Shown here: piece by piece, positions 1 through 8,674 of the stretch
Layout: the number at the start of each line of letters is the position of its first letter
How positions within the stretch are numbered: the stretch's first letter is position 1
Origin: Cellulomonas denverensis
GTDB lineage: Bacteria; Actinomycetota; Actinomycetes; Actinomycetales; Cellulomonadaceae
DNA: 47,883 nucleotides
Reading direction: 5' to 3'
Assembly: GCF_012396125.1 (NCBI RefSeq)
Contig: NZ_JAAXOX010000017.1
Location: forward strand, 1 to 47,883
Position numbers and translations under genes: made by a program
Notes under the pieces: model-generated
Told to the model about the DNA's origin: nothing
Database searches by the model: none
The model's input: only the letters and a program-made list of their open reading frames with translations

Positions 1-125
1 CCGGACACAGGTACCGGCTACGCCCGGGCGCGGACCGGGCACCCGCACACCTGTCCACCGACCCCCGATGGCTCACCGGGCGGGCCCTGACCCAGGCCGA
101 ACTCGACGACCCACCACCCTTCTGA
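1..125 (+). CDS. 3' end of a truncated gene, possibly an HNH/DUF222-type endonuclease
   Basis: Partial gene entering from the left edge. Reading from base 3, the frame gives about 40 residues ending in a TGA at 123-125; the last residues are LTQAELDDPPPF. The composition looks like a real carboxy terminus, and a perfect 10-bp hairpin follows 18 bases after the stop. Segments such as YRLRPGAD followed by LTGRALTQAEL remind me of the C-terminal tails of actinobacterial DUF222/HNH endonuclease ('13E12 repeat') proteins. That is recollection of a poorly conserved tail, and the HNH motif itself would lie outside the window. Confidence 0.35.
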   Translation, partial: GHRYRLRPGADRAPAHLSTDPRWLTGRALTQAELDDPPPF

Positions 126-143
126 CCGATCACACACCTGCTC

Positions 144-172
144 CACCCCGCGGTATCCGGCTCCGCGGGGTG
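144..172. terminator. Rho-independent-type hairpin
   Basis: Perfect 10-bp inverted repeat CACCCCGCGG / CCGCGGGGTG with a 9-nt loop, 18 bases after the stop of the partial left-edge gene. There is no clear T-run, as is common in very GC-rich actinobacteria. It is symmetrical, so it could also stop the minus-strand operon that ends at 409. Confidence 0.6.
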
Positions 173-242
173 CAACACGTGACCGGGGATCCTCACCTGC
201 CCGAGCGGCTCGTCGTCCGTCGGCGTACAGCCCGGCACCAGT

Positions 243-407
243 CCGGCTCTGGCGCGGCCGGCTCTGGCACGGCCGGCTCTGGCGCGGCCGGCTCCGGCGC
301 GGCCGGCTCCGGCGTGGTCGGGCCAGGCGTGGTCGACCCCGGCATGGTCGACCACGGCACGGTCGGCCCCGGCATGGTCGGGCCCGGCGTTGTCGGACCC
401 GACGCGC
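243..407. repeat. 15-bp tandem repeat, 11 copies
   Basis: Eleven consecutive 15-bp units. The first five are near identical (CCGGCTCTGGCGCGG, with C/T and G/A changes); the last six are diverged (for example TCGGCCCCGGCATGG) but keep the period exactly. The array ends one base before the stop codon of the aldonate dehydratase gene. It stays open in several frames and would encode PEPAA- or GSGAA-type pentapeptides, but no start or Shine-Dalgarno sequence supports a gene, so I treat it as a non-coding minisatellite. Confidence 0.85.
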
Positions 408-408
408 C

Positions 409-2388
409 TCACCCCGGCTCGGCGGCACCCCGCAGGGCGTCCAGGCCCGCGCGCAGCACGGTCAGGATGCGGTCGGTGTCGTACACCGAGCCCTGCCAGG
501 TCCCGCCGCTGGCCTCCTGCAGGGCGGCCCACAGCCGGGTGTCGTCCGGGAGCTGCGGGTGCGGGGCGAGGCCGGGGTGCGGATCGCGGGCGGCGAGCAC
601 CCGGGCGCCCTCGGCGGGGGTCAGGCGGCCACCGGCGTCCCCGACGTAGTCGAGCGAGCCCACCAGACGCCGGGTGTCGACCAGGATCTCTACCATGTCG
701 CCGTCCCGCAGCCGTCCGATCGGGCCGCCGGCCAGCGCCTCGGGGCCGACGTGCCCGATGCAGGCGCCGGTGGAGACCCCGGAGAACCGCGCATCGGTGA
801 TCAGCGAGATCTCCGAGCCGCAGGACAGGTGCTTGAGCGCCGAGGTCACCTGGTAGGTCTCCTCCATCCCGGTGCCGAGCGGACCGCCGCCCATCACCAC
901 CATGATGTCGCCGGGCCGGACCTCGCGGGCCTTGAGTGCGGCGATCGCCGCCGCCTCGCTGGTGAACACCCGTGCCGGTCCGAGGTGATGGAACACGCCG
1001 TCGGTCAGCCGTGCCGGGTCGAGGGCGGTGGATTTGATCACCGACCCCTCGGGCGCGAGGTTGCCCACCGGGAAGGTCGACGTGGCGGTCAGCCCCCGGC
1101 GGCGGGCCCGGGTGGGGGACATGATGACGTCGCCGGGATCGACCCCCTCCTGCTCGCGCAGCAGGCGGCGCATCCGGCCGCGGCGCTCGGAGCCGGCCCA
1201 CCAGTCCAGCACGGTGCCCAGGGTCTCGCCGGTGGCGGTGAGGACGTCCAGGTGCAGCAGGCCGAGGTCGCGCAGGTGCAGCATCACCTCGGGGGTGCCG
1301 CCGGCCAGGAACATCCGGACCGTCGGGTGCTGGACCGGGCCGTTCGGCAGCACGCTGACCAGGCGGGGGACCGAGCGGTTCACCCGGGCCCAGTCCTCCA
1401 CCCCCGGGCGGGGCACCCCGGCGGCGTGTGCGATCGCGGGCAGGTGCAGCAGCAGGTTGGTCGACCCACCGATGGCGGCGTGCACGGTCATCGCGTTCTC
1501 GAACGCCTCGGGGGTCAGGATGTCCCGGGTGGTCAGCCCGCAGTCGAGCTGGTGCAGCACGGCATGGGCGGACTGGCGGGCGATCTCGGCCCACACCGGC
1601 TCACCGGAGGGGGCGAGCGCCGAGTGCGGCAATGCCAGCCCGAGCGCCTCGGCGATCACCTGGCTGGTGGCGGCAGTGCCCAGGAAGTGGCAGCCGCCGC
1701 CGGGTGAGGCGCAGGCCCGGCAGCCGACCTCGGTGGCGTCCTGCAGCGACAGCTCCCCGGCCGCGAACCGGGCGCCGATCGTCTGGACCCGGGCCAGGTC
1801 CTCGCCGCGGACCGGCGGGAGGGTCACACCGCCGGGGACCAGGACGGTGGGGATGTCGTGCTGGGCGGCGAGCGCCATCATCGTGGCGGGCAGCCCTTTG
1901 TCGCAGGTGGCCACCCCGAGCACCGCGGACCGGGTCGGCAGCGACCGGATCAGCCGCCGCATCACCACGGCGGCATCGTTGCGGAAGGGCAGCGAGTCGA
2001 ACATGCCGGGGGTGCCCTGCGACCGCCCGTCGCACGGGTCGCTGACCGCGGTGGCGAACGGCAACCCGCCCGCCTCACTGACCGCCCGGGCGGCGGCGCG
2101 CACCTGGTCGGCGAGTTCGAAGTGCCCGGAGTGCAGGCCGAGTGCGACCGGCTCGCCGGTGTCGGCGCGCAGGCCGCCCGCGGTGGACAGGATCATCACC
2201 TGCGGGCCGAGCAGCTGGGCGGCGGGCCAGCCCATCCCGGCGTTCTGGGTCATGCCGAAGACGTCGCCGCTGGGGGAGGTGCGCAGCTGGTCGGCGGTCA
2301 GCGGCAGACGGCCCCGGGGGCCCTCGGCGCGCGAGCGCAGGGTGTAGATCCCGTCGTGCGGTTCGAGCATGCTGTGCCAGGTCGTCAT
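409..2388 (-). CDS. yjhG: YjhG/YagF-family aldonate (D-xylonate) dehydratase
   Basis: Predicted Fe-S dehydratase of the IlvD/Edd superfamily that converts a pentonate such as D-xylonate to its 2-keto-3-deoxy acid. The 659-aa product matches the length of E. coli YjhG/YagF (about 655 aa) and is strikingly similar to what I recall of YjhG along its length: [15 protein letters not shown] near residue 40, [11 protein letters not shown] at 116, [17 protein letters not shown] at 161, and [20 protein letters not shown] near the C terminus. Cysteines 119, 162, 223, 226 and 233 are candidate cluster ligands. The ATG at 2388 was chosen because it overlaps the stop of the upstream aldolase gene by four bases (ATGA), implying translational coupling; a longer open frame upstream is only the opposite frame of the aldolase. 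The last gene of a three-gene operon. Substrate specificity is inferred. Confidence 0.88.
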   Translation of the reverse strand: MTTWHSMLEPHDGIYTLRSRAEGPRGRLPLTADQLRTSPSGDVFGMTQNAGMGWPAAQLLGPQVMILSTAGGLRADTGEPVALGLHSGHFELADQVRAAARAVSEAGGLPFATAVSDPCDGRSQGTPGMFDSLPFRNDAAVVMRRLIRSLPTRSAVLGVATCDKGLPATMMALAAQHDIPTVLVPGGVTLPPVRGEDLARVQTIGARFAAGELSLQDATEVGCRACASPGGGCHFLGTAATSQVIAEALGLALPHSALAPSGEPVWAEIARQSAHAVLHQLDCGLTTRDILTPEAFENAMTVHAAIGGSTNLLLHLPAIAHAAGVPRPGVEDWARVNRSVPRLVSVLPNGPVQHPTVRMFLAGGTPEVMLHLRDLGLLHLDVLTATGETLGTVLDWWAGSERRGRMRRLLREQEGVDPGDVIMSPTRARRRGLTATSTFPVGNLAPEGSVIKSTALDPARLTDGVFHHLGPARVFTSEAAAIAALKAREVRPGDIMVVMGGGPLGTGMEETYQVTSALKHLSCGSEISLITDARFSGVSTGACIGHVGPEALAGGPIGRLRDGDMVEILVDTRRLVGSLDYVGDAGGRLTPAEGARVLAARDPHPGLAPHPQLPDDTRLWAALQEASGGTWQGSVYDTDRILTVLRAGLDALRGAAEPG

Positions 2389-3278
2389 GGCATGTCCTCG
2401 ACCGCCGCCATCAGCGCGGCGAGCGCCTCGGCCTGCGCCGGGGTCGGCGGCTGGTGGGGTGCGGTGGAACCGGGACCGAGCCGGACGCCGCGGGCGATCA
2501 TCCCCGCCTTGAGCAACGGGAAGAACGGCGCGGCCAGGTCGTACAGGCCCATCAGCCGGTCGATCCGGCGCTGGTGCCGGGCGATGGCCGCGGCGTCGCC
2601 GGATCCGACCGCCCGGGCGTAACCGGCACACAGCTCCGGGTACAGGTTGGCCAGGCCGCCGATCGCCCCCGCGCCGCCGGAGGTGACCACGTGGTGCAGG
2701 TTCTCGTCGAAGCCGGCGAACACCCGGAACCCGGGGAACTCCGGCAGCAGCTCGGTGAGCAGCCGCCGGGTGTGCCCGACCTCCAGCACGGTGTCCTTGT
2801 AGCCCACGATGTTCGGGTGCCGGTGCAGCAGCCGCCGGGTCACCTCCGGGCCCAGGTCGTAGCCGGTGCGAGCGGGGAAGTTGTACAGGTAGAGGTCGCC
2901 GGGCACCCGATCGGCGATCGCGGAGAACCAGGCCTCGATCGCCGCGTCCTCCAGGGCGAAGTAGTACGGGCCGACCACCATGACCGCGTCCGCTCCGGCG
3001 TCCAGGGCGTACCGGCTGAGCTCGACGGTGTCGTCCACCCGCAGGCACGCGGTCCCCACGATCAGGTCCGCGCGACCGCCGACGTGCCGGACTGCCAGGT
3101 CGATCAGCGTGCGCTTCTGCTCGGGCGTCAGGGCGAAGAACTCCCCGGTGGAGCCCATCAGCACGATGCCGTCGACGCCGCCGGACAGGATGTGCTCCCA
3201 GACCGCGACGTTGCCCTCGGTGTCCAGGGTGCCGTCGTCGTGGAAGGCGGTGACGGCGGGGGCGTAGAACCGGGCCAT
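2385..3278 (-). CDS. yjhH: YjhH/YagE-like 2-keto-3-deoxy acid aldolase (DapA/NAL superfamily)
   Basis: Class I aldolase of the dihydrodipicolinate synthase / N-acetylneuraminate lyase superfamily, predicted to split the 2-keto-3-deoxy pentonate made by the adjacent dehydratase into pyruvate and glycolaldehyde. About 297 aa, full length for the family. Visible motifs are the substrate loop [10 protein letters not shown] (residues 42-51), the catalytic tyrosine in LYNFPARTG (Tyr132) and the Schiff-base lysine in IVGYKDTV (Lys161). In E. coli the same pair occurs as yjhH-yjhG, which supports the joint role. I chose the ATG at 3278, which aligns with the usual N terminus; GTG codons at 3290 and 3287 would add 3-4 residues and overlap the GH120 stop. 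The 3' end overlaps the dehydratase start by four bases. Confidence 0.85.
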   Translation of the reverse strand: MARFYAPAVTAFHDDGTLDTEGNVAVWEHILSGGVDGIVLMGSTGEFFALTPEQKRTLIDLAVRHVGGRADLIVGTACLRVDDTVELSRYALDAGADAVMVVGPYYFALEDAAIEAWFSAIADRVPGDLYLYNFPARTGYDLGPEVTRRLLHRHPNIVGYKDTVLEVGHTRRLLTELLPEFPGFRVFAGFDENLHHVVTSGGAGAIGGLANLYPELCAGYARAVGSGDAAAIARHQRRIDRLMGLYDLAAPFFPLLKAGMIARGVRLGPGSTAPHQPPTPAQAEALAALMAAVEDMP

Positions 3279-3283
3279 GGCGC

Positions 3284-5263
3284 TCACCACACCCGCACCC
3301 GGCTGCTGCCGGCGGCGAGCTCGGCCAGCGGGCCCGGTGGGTAGTCGGTACCGGGTTGCTTGCGCCGGCCGACCAGGTCGACCTCGGCGGTCACCGGGGT
3401 GCCGTCGGGGTTCTCGAAGGCGGCACCGGCGATCCGCACCCGCCCGAGGTCGGCGCCGGTGACGATGCCGATCAGCGGCGCGGTCAGCGCGTCCGGCAGG
3501 GTCAGCTCCAGGTGCACGGTGTCGCCCTCGTCGATCACCCGGGCGGTGGCGGGGTCCGTGGTGGTGCGCGGGTCCGCCTCGTGCGTGACCGGCCGGGCGC
3601 CGTCGGCGTAGCCGTTCGACCAGATGTAGGCGGGCTGGCGTTCATGGTGGAACCGGGCGTGGTCGCCGGTCCCGTCCGCGGAGCCGACCCGCTGGCGGTA
3701 CTCCTCCCAGGACGCGGGCGCACCGTCGTAGGCGTGGGTGCCGAAGGTCTCCGGTGGGAAGTCCGGCAGGACCAGCGGGGCGTCCGGGCCGTACACCCCG
3801 CCGCGGGCGCCGAGGAACAGGTTGCCCGCGTACCGGTCGTCCCCGGCGTGCACGAAGCCGTAGCCGGCGACCTGCGTGGAGTGCGGCAGGTGGTACGGCG
3901 TCGCCCGGTCGAGCACCGCCTGCATCCGGACCGCCCCGAGCACCAGGTTGTGCACGAAGGCGTTCCCCTGGCTGAACAGCTCGATCGCGATCGGCGAGGC
4001 CAGCACGTTGTGGTCGACCAGCACCGGGCCGTGCGCGACCTCGATGAACAGGTCGCGCAGGTTGCGGTACAGCAGGTTGCGGGCGATCCGGGTGCCCTGG
4101 GCCTGCCAGTCCAGCCAGATGCCCAGCGTGGTGTCGTGGATCCGGTTGTGCTCGATGGTCACGTCCACCGGGGCGTGCAGCTTGATCCCGCCGATCTCGT
4201 AGCCGGAGAACTCGTGCTTGGTGCCGATGTGGTGGATGTGGTTGTCCACGATGGTGGAGAAGGCGCAGCCGAGGTGGCCGACGATGCCGTTCTGCCCGCA
4301 GTCCCGGATCTCGTTGCGCCGCACCAGGTGCGAGCCGATGTGCTCGCGGTCCCAGCCCTGGTTCAGTGCGCTGAACACCGACTCCAGCTGGTACTGGTAG
4401 CCGGGTTTGTCGCCGCGCTCGGTCGCGAAGTTGTCGCCGCCGGCGGCGGTCCTGCCCAGCGAGATCCCGGCGCAGGTGGCGTCGCGGATCAGGTTGTCCT
4501 CGATGATCCAGCCCCTCGCCCAGCGGGGGCCGATCAGGCCGAGCTGTTCGGCGGTCGGCGGGGCCCACGGGGTGGCGGCCTGGGCGAGCTCGAAGCCGCG
4601 CACGGTGAGGTAGTCGATGTGGGTGCGGTCCGGGGTGAACACGGAGGGCCGGACGTTGATCTCCACCAGGGCGGCGTTCGGGTCGGCGTCCTGGAAGTTC
4701 GCCCAGATCGTCGTGACCTCTTCGGAGACCTCGGCGAACCAGACCCAGACGGTCCGGTCCGGGTCGAGTAGGGGAGTGTCCAGGGCGGTCCACTGGTACC
4801 GGGTGTGGGTGCGGCGCACCGGGCGGTCCACCGCGGCGCGGCTGGGCGCCTGGTAGAGCGACCGGCCGTCCAGGTAGACCGCGCCCCGGGTGACGGGGAT
4901 GCCGTCCGGCGCGGGGTGCAGCCAGTCGCCGGTGACCGGCTCGGCGAACGGGTTGAACTCGCCGAACAGCGCGTTCGGGACCTCCGCGCGCCACACCGGA
5001 CCGGCCTCGCGCACCCAGCCGGTGACCGGTTCGGCGCCCGTGATCCGCACCCGCTCACCGGGGGCGGGCTGGAAGGTGATCCGGCGGTCGTCGCCCACGC
5101 CACCGCGTACCGGGCGCACCCACTCGCGGTAGGTCCCCTCGTGCACCAGCACGGTGTCGCCGGGGAACGCCGCGCGGGCGGCCCGCTGGATGGTGCGGAA
5201 CGGGGCGTCGGCGCTGCCGGGCGCCAGGTCGGAGCCGCCGGTGGCGACGTGCAGCGTGGTCAC
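3284..5263 (-). CDS. GH120-family beta-xylosidase (right-handed parallel beta-helix)
   Basis: Glycoside hydrolase predicted to release xylose from the non-reducing end of short beta-xylosides. The 659-aa protein resembles, from memory, the GH120 enzyme XylC of Thermoanaerobacterium over nearly its full length: FGEFNPF at 100, [13 protein letters not shown] at 184, [11 protein letters not shown] at 230, GWIIEDN at 251. The XylC nucleophile/acid-base pair, Asp382 and Glu405, corresponds to Asp385 ([11 protein letters not shown]) and Glu408 (LFIEVAHGP), with the same 23-residue spacing. There is no signal peptide, so the enzyme is probably cytoplasmic and acts on imported oligosaccharides. The GTG at 5263 follows an AAGGA Shine-Dalgarno sequence by 7 nt; an ATG 15 codons upstream lacks this. 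First gene of the operon, divergent from a LacI regulator. Arabinofuranosidase or another pentosidase activity is possible. Confidence 0.85.
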   Translation of the reverse strand: MTTLHVATGGSDLAPGSADAPFRTIQRAARAAFPGDTVLVHEGTYREWVRPVRGGVGDDRRITFQPAPGERVRITGAEPVTGWVREAGPVWRAEVPNALFGEFNPFAEPVTGDWLHPAPDGIPVTRGAVYLDGRSLYQAPSRAAVDRPVRRTHTRYQWTALDTPLLDPDRTVWVWFAEVSEEVTTIWANFQDADPNAALVEINVRPSVFTPDRTHIDYLTVRGFELAQAATPWAPPTAEQLGLIGPRWARGWIIEDNLIRDATCAGISLGRTAAGGDNFATERGDKPGYQYQLESVFSALNQGWDREHIGSHLVRRNEIRDCGQNGIVGHLGCAFSTIVDNHIHHIGTKHEFSGYEIGGIKLHAPVDVTIEHNRIHDTTLGIWLDWQAQGTRIARNLLYRNLRDLFIEVAHGPVLVDHNVLASPIAIELFSQGNAFVHNLVLGAVRMQAVLDRATPYHLPHSTQVAGYGFVHAGDDRYAGNLFLGARGGVYGPDAPLVLPDFPPETFGTHAYDGAPASWEEYRQRVGSADGTGDHARFHHERQPAYIWSNGYADGARPVTHEADPRTTTDPATARVIDEGDTVHLELTLPDALTAPLIGIVTGADLGRVRIAGAAFENPDGTPVTAEVDLVGRRKQPGTDYPPGPLAELAAGSSRVRVW

Positions 5264-5304
5264 GGGTGCGTCCTTCGTTCGGGTCCGGGCAGGGTCCGAT
5301 CGTG

Positions 5305-5325
5305 GCAAGAGTGAGAAAAACTTGC
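5305..5325. promoter_or_regulatory. Candidate operator (inverted repeat) before the GH120 operon
   Basis: GCAAG at 5305-5309 and CTTGC at 5321-5325 form a 5-bp inverted repeat around an A-rich 11-nt spacer, about 42 bases upstream of the GH120 start. A minus-strand -10-like TACAGT lies further upstream, near 5349-5354. A repressor-binding role is inferred from position only. Confidence 0.3.
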
Positions 5326-5415
5326 GGCACGACTTTCCTCCATCGCCACTGTAGAGCGTGCGGACGAGGCGCGGAACCCCTGGTGTCCGAGGCAGTTCCC
5401 CGCAGGCCGCTGCCT

Positions 5416-5428
5416 CGAAAGGGTTTCG
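5416..5428. promoter_or_regulatory. Candidate LacI-type operator CGAAA-N3-TTTCG
   Basis: Perfect inverted repeat CGAAAGGGTTTCG in the divergent intergenic region, six bases before the LacI-family gene start. It overlaps that gene's Shine-Dalgarno sequence (AAAGGG, 5418-5423). LacI-type regulators of xylan/xyloside genes in Streptomyces (for example BxlR) have been described as binding CGAA-N-TTCG-like sites, so this is a good autoregulatory site candidate. Confidence 0.5.
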
Positions 5429-5433
5429 CTACC

Positions 5434-6480
5434 ATGGCCCGCATGCCCGCTGACAAGCCCACCCGGCCCACCCTCGACCAGGTCGCGGAGGCGGCGGGGG
5501 TCTCCACCGCCACCGCCTCGAAGGTGCTCAACGGCCGGCCGGGGATCTCGCCCGAGACCCGTCGCCGGGTCGAGGACGCGATCGAGCAGCTCGGCTACGC
5601 ACCCACCACCGGGCCCCGGGCCGGGTCGGCCGCGCTCGCCGTCACCGTGGTGTTCCGCACGCTCTCGGACATCTACGCCCTGCGGGTGCTGGAGGGCGTG
5701 GTCGCCTCCGGACGCGATCACGGCATCGAGGTCGTGGTGGACGTGCTCGACGTGACCGGCGGCGGGCCGGTGCCGCTGTCCCCGGCCTGGATCCGGCGCC
5801 AGGCGGCCCGCGACCGGATCGGGGTGGTCCTGGTGACCACCGAGACGACCGCGGAGCAGCATCAGCTGCTGCGGTCGCTCGGGGTGCCGGCGGTGCACAT
5901 CGACCCGGTGAACCCGATGGACGACGCGACGGTCTCGGTGGGGTCGACCAACTTCGCCGGCGGGGTGCAGGCCACCCGGCATCTGCTCGACCTCGGCCAC
6001 CGCCGGATCGCGTTCGCCGGTGGGGCGCCCACCTTCCTGCCGTCCTCGGAGCGGTTGCAGGGCTTCCTGAGCACCATGCGCGGCGCCGGCCTCCCGGTGG
6101 ACGACGCCCTGGTGCGCTCCGGTGCGCACACCTTCGAGGCCGGACTCGCGATGGCGGACGACCTGCTCGCCGGGTCCGAGCCGCCCACGGCGGTGTTCGC
6201 CGCGTCGGACTCGATCGCGCTCGGCGTGCTGGCATCCGCCCAGCGCCACGGGCTGCGGGTGCCGCAGGACCTGTCGGTGATCGGCTTCGACGACAGCTCG
6301 GCGGCGTCCTCCTCTGCGCCCCCGCTGACCACGGTGCGCCAGCCGGTGGTCGAACTCGGCCGGGTGGCGCTGCGCACGCTGCTCCAGCTGGCCCAGGGGG
6401 AGAGCATCGACTCCCACCACGTGCAGCTGTCGACCACGCTGGTGGTCCGGGAGTCCACCGCGCCGCCGGCGAGCGCGTGA
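5434..6480 (+). CDS. LacI-family transcriptional regulator
   Basis: Sugar-responsive repressor, 348 aa. The N terminus carries the LacI helix-turn-helix and hinge (TLDQVAEAAGVSTATASKVLNG, then ISPETRRRVEDAIEQLGY, about residues 11-55). The rest is a periplasmic-binding-protein-like effector domain with the usual landmarks GHRRIAFAGG, AVFAASDSIALGVL and LSVIGFDD. It is divergent from the GH120-aldolase-dehydratase operon and very probably controls it, with a xyloside or a pentonate as inducer (inference). The ATG at 5434 was chosen for the AAAGGG 10 nt upstream; an ATG three codons later is possible, and the open frame extends upstream to 5266 without a ribosome site. Confidence 0.9.
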   Translation: MARMPADKPTRPTLDQVAEAAGVSTATASKVLNGRPGISPETRRRVEDAIEQLGYAPTTGPRAGSAALAVTVVFRTLSDIYALRVLEGVVASGRDHGIEVVVDVLDVTGGGPVPLSPAWIRRQAARDRIGVVLVTTETTAEQHQLLRSLGVPAVHIDPVNPMDDATVSVGSTNFAGGVQATRHLLDLGHRRIAFAGGAPTFLPSSERLQGFLSTMRGAGLPVDDALVRSGAHTFEAGLAMADDLLAGSEPPTAVFAASDSIALGVLASAQRHGLRVPQDLSVIGFDDSSAASSSAPPLTTVRQPVVELGRVALRTLLQLAQGESIDSHHVQLSTTLVVRESTAPPASA

Positions 6481-6517
6481 GGGCGGGGCCGGGGGGACAT
6501 GCCCACCGGCCCCGCCC
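6481..6517. terminator. Bidirectional terminator between lacI-type and tetR-type genes
   Basis: Perfect 12-bp stem GGGCGGGGCCGG / CCGGCCCCGCCC, starting right after the LacI gene's stop. The 13-nt loop can itself pair GGG with CCC. It sits between convergent genes and can serve both. Confidence 0.75.
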
Positions 6518-6548
6518 CGCGACGGGAAATGCGGCAGGGGGCGCGGGA

Positions 6549-7235
6549 TCAGTGCGCGGCGTAGCCCGCCGGGTCGGCCAGCACGAACCGGAGCACCACG
6601 TCCTCGATCATCCGGCGCACGTGCGGGGCCTCCGCCTCCGAGAGCATGTCCCGGCCGAACAACTGGTTGAAGGTCGACCGGTTGGACACCCGCTGGAACG
6701 CCAGCCCGGAGATGACCTGCTGCACGTCCAGTGCGGTCGGCGCATCCGGCCCGGAGCGGAACACCCCGGTGGCCCGGCCGCGGCGCAGGATGTCGTCCAC
6801 CAGTTCCACCGCGCGGCGGTTGGTCTCCCGGGCCTCCTCGGACATCAGGTGCACCGACCCGGCCGGCAGCAGGTTCTCGAACACCACCAGTCGCACGAAC
6901 GCCGGGTTCTGCTCGTGGTGCAGCACATCCGAGCGCACCAGCAGCCGCAACGCCTCCTCAGGTGGCAGCTCGTCCAGATGCAGCTGGGACTCCGAGTCCC
7001 GGATCCGGCGGTAGGACTCCACCAGGGCGGCGGTGTACAGGTCCTCCTTGGAGCGGAAGTAGTAGTAGATCATCCGCTTGGTGGTGGCGGTCCGTTCCGC
7101 GATGGCGTCGATCCGCCCGCCCAGCAGGCCGTGGTCGGAGAACTCCTGGACGGCCGCCTCCAGGATCGCCCGGCGGGTGCCCTCCGGGTCGCGGCGGGCG
7201 CGCGCGGCGTCCGTGGACGCGGTGGTGGTGGTCAT
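6549..7235 (-). CDS. TetR-family transcriptional regulator
   Basis: 228-aa TetR-type repressor. The N-terminal helix-turn-helix is clear: TRRAILEAAVQEFSDHG, then IDAIAERTATTKRMIYYYF, then SKEDLYTAAL, about residues 19-70. The C-terminal ligand/dimer domain (VLHHEQNPAFVRLVVFENLL and onward) resembles the TetR_C domains found next to aromatic or lipid catabolic genes, but no such genes are adjacent. The ATG at 7235 is preceded by GAGAGG at 6 nt. It is divergent from aroK, and a GGAAC/GTTCC inverted repeat lies between them, so self-control and possibly control of aroK are plausible. Confidence 0.88.
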   Translation of the reverse strand: MTTTTASTDAARARRDPEGTRRAILEAAVQEFSDHGLLGGRIDAIAERTATTKRMIYYYFRSKEDLYTAALVESYRRIRDSESQLHLDELPPEEALRLLVRSDVLHHEQNPAFVRLVVFENLLPAGSVHLMSEEARETNRRAVELVDDILRRGRATGVFRSGPDAPTALDVQQVISGLAFQRVSNRSTFNQLFGRDMLSEAEAPHVRRMIEDVVLRFVLADPAGYAAH

Positions 7236-7303
7236 GCCAGGCCTCTCGCAGGTGGGGTGTCCGGTCCGTGGTCGCCCGCCCGGTCCGGACCCGATCGGGC
7301 ACC

Positions 7304-7328
7304 ATTATGGAACGGTTGGTTAAGTTCC
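7304..7328. promoter_or_regulatory. Candidate TetR operator overlapping a -10 element
   Basis: GGAAC (7309-7313) and GTTCC (7324-7328) form an inverted repeat with a 10-nt spacer containing GGTTGGTTAA, a TetR-site-like core. Directly beside it, the minus strand reads CATAAT (7304-7309), a good -10 for the TetR gene. Binding is inferred. Confidence 0.4.
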
Positions 7329-7374
7329 GGCCCGTTGTCGCACCGGGCGTCGCTCACAGCGCAGGGAGTTCACC

Positions 7375-8007
7375 GTGTCCGCCACCCCCAGTCCGGCCCC
7401 TCCCGGTCGTCGCGGCACCCCGCCGCCGGCCCCCGACCGCGGACCGCTGGTCGTGCTGATCGGCCCGATGGGGTCGGGCAAGACCGCCATCGGCCGTGCA
7501 CTGTCCCGCCGCTGGGACGTCCCGCTCCGGGACACCGACGTGGACATCGAGGAGCACGCCGGCACCACGATCGCCGACATCTTCCTGCACCAGGGCGAGC
7601 AGGCGTTCCGGGACCTGGAGCACCAGATCGTGGCGGCCGCGCTGGACGAGCACCGCGGCGTGCTGGCCCTGGGGGGTGGGGCGCCGCTGCGCAGCGACAC
7701 CCGTGAGCACCTGGCGCAGTACGCGGCCGGCGGCGGCACGGTGGTCTTCCTGGACGTGAGCATCGAGTTCGCCGCGCCCCGGGTCGGCCTGGACGACTCC
7801 CGGCCGCTGCTGATGGGCGACCCGCGGCAGCGCTGGCTGGACATCATCCGCGAGCGCCGGGAGGTCTACGAGGAGGCGTCCACGATGCGCATCCTCACCG
7901 ACGGCGTCACTCCGGCCGAGGGCGGCCGGGAGATCGAGCGCCGGATGCGGCTGGCCCGCAAGTCGCGCGCCCCGCACGGCGGTCCGCACAGCCTGGGCCA
8001 CCACTGA
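7375..8007 (+). CDS. aroK: Shikimate kinase
   Basis: Phosphorylates shikimate at the 3-position with ATP in the chorismate pathway. The 210-aa product shows the P-loop GPMGSGKT (residues 30-37), the Mg/shikimate-binding DTDVDIEE (53-60), the FRDLE segment with the substrate arginine, the GGGA loop, and the lid with a SRPLL segment. The family is normally about 170-190 aa; the extra length is a proline-rich N-terminal extension of about 22 residues and a His/Gly-rich tail. The GTG start at 7375 has GGGAG about 6 nt upstream. It stands alone here, away from aroB and aroC. Confidence 0.88.
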   Translation: MSATPSPAPPGRRGTPPPAPDRGPLVVLIGPMGSGKTAIGRALSRRWDVPLRDTDVDIEEHAGTTIADIFLHQGEQAFRDLEHQIVAAALDEHRGVLALGGGAPLRSDTREHLAQYAAGGGTVVFLDVSIEFAAPRVGLDDSRPLLMGDPRQRWLDIIRERREVYEEASTMRILTDGVTPAEGGREIERRMRLARKSRAPHGGPHSLGHH

Positions 8008-8118
8008 CCGTCTCCGCCCAGGTCATCCGGGTCCTCGCCCCACGGGATGTCCGATTGCGTCGCCTGCGGTCTTTTGGGACGTTGTGCGGTGACAGCGGTA
8101 CTTCGGAAGGGGAGGACC

Positions 8119-8658
8119 ATGACCACCGTGGCAAAGACGGCGCCGTCCAAGGCGGCCCGCGTGATCGCGATCATCTCGGCCGTGGCGGGGCTGGTGCTGC
8201 TGATCGCCGGCGGTGTGACCTGGGGATCCGTCTCCAGCCACCTGGCCGACGAGAACATCACCGTCTCCGACGACGCGGCGAACTTCGCCGGTGACCCGGT
8301 GACCACCCCCTGGGCGGCCTTCGCCCAGGCGGACATCATCGCCCACCACGCCCTGGAGGCGACCGGTGGCAAGACCTACGCCCAGCTGGACCAGGACGAC
8401 CCGCTGCGCGAGACCGCGATGAACGCCTCGTTCCTGCGGGCGTCGCTGTTCACCTCGGTGGTCGCCTTCGGCGTGGCCGCCCTGGTGATGGGCCTCGGCA
8501 TCCTGTTCATCCTGGTCGGGTGGGCGATCTGGGCACTCGCCGGCAAGCGCCGGGTGACCATTCCCGAGTCGGGCACCCGCGCGCCGGTCACGCCGACCAC
8601 CACCACCGGGACGACGACCACGGAGCCGGGCCCGCCGCCCGCCGCCCCCGCGGTCTGA
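8119..8658 (+). CDS. Two-span membrane protein (often mis-named 'LigA')
   Basis: 179-aa predicted membrane protein of unknown function. Two hydrophobic segments are visible, one near residues 15-35 (VIAIISAVAGLVLLIAGG) and one near 115-140 (VVAFGVAALVMGLGILFIL). Between them lies an extracytoplasmic stretch of about 75 residues; the tail is Thr/Pro-rich. Similar actinobacterial proteins are often labelled 'aromatic ring-opening dioxygenase LigA' without any dioxygenase motif, and I see none here. The ATG at 8119 follows GGGGAGG directly; the open frame extends to 8047 but has no ribosome site there. Confidence 0.7.
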   Translation: MTTVAKTAPSKAARVIAIISAVAGLVLLIAGGVTWGSVSSHLADENITVSDDAANFAGDPVTTPWAAFAQADIIAHHALEATGGKTYAQLDQDDPLRETAMNASFLRASLFTSVVAFGVAALVMGLGILFILVGWAIWALAGKRRVTIPESGTRAPVTPTTTTGTTTTEPGPPPAAPAV

Positions 8659-8674
8659 GTCCACACCGGCACGG

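Noticed and set aside
18..428. Arg/Pro-rich open frames (both strands) across the left tandem repeat
   Set aside because: Open only because the repeat period is a multiple of three; no ribosome site, no homology-like segments.
409..3048. Longer 879-codon version of the aldonate dehydratase
   Set aside because: The first 220 codons are an Arg/Pro-rich out-of-frame reading of the aldolase gene; the ATG at 2388 overlaps the aldolase stop and matches the YjhG start.
8119..8658. Annotation as aromatic ring-opening dioxygenase LigA
   Set aside because: This name is often attached to such proteins, but the sequence is a two-helix membrane protein with no metal-binding dioxygenase residues.
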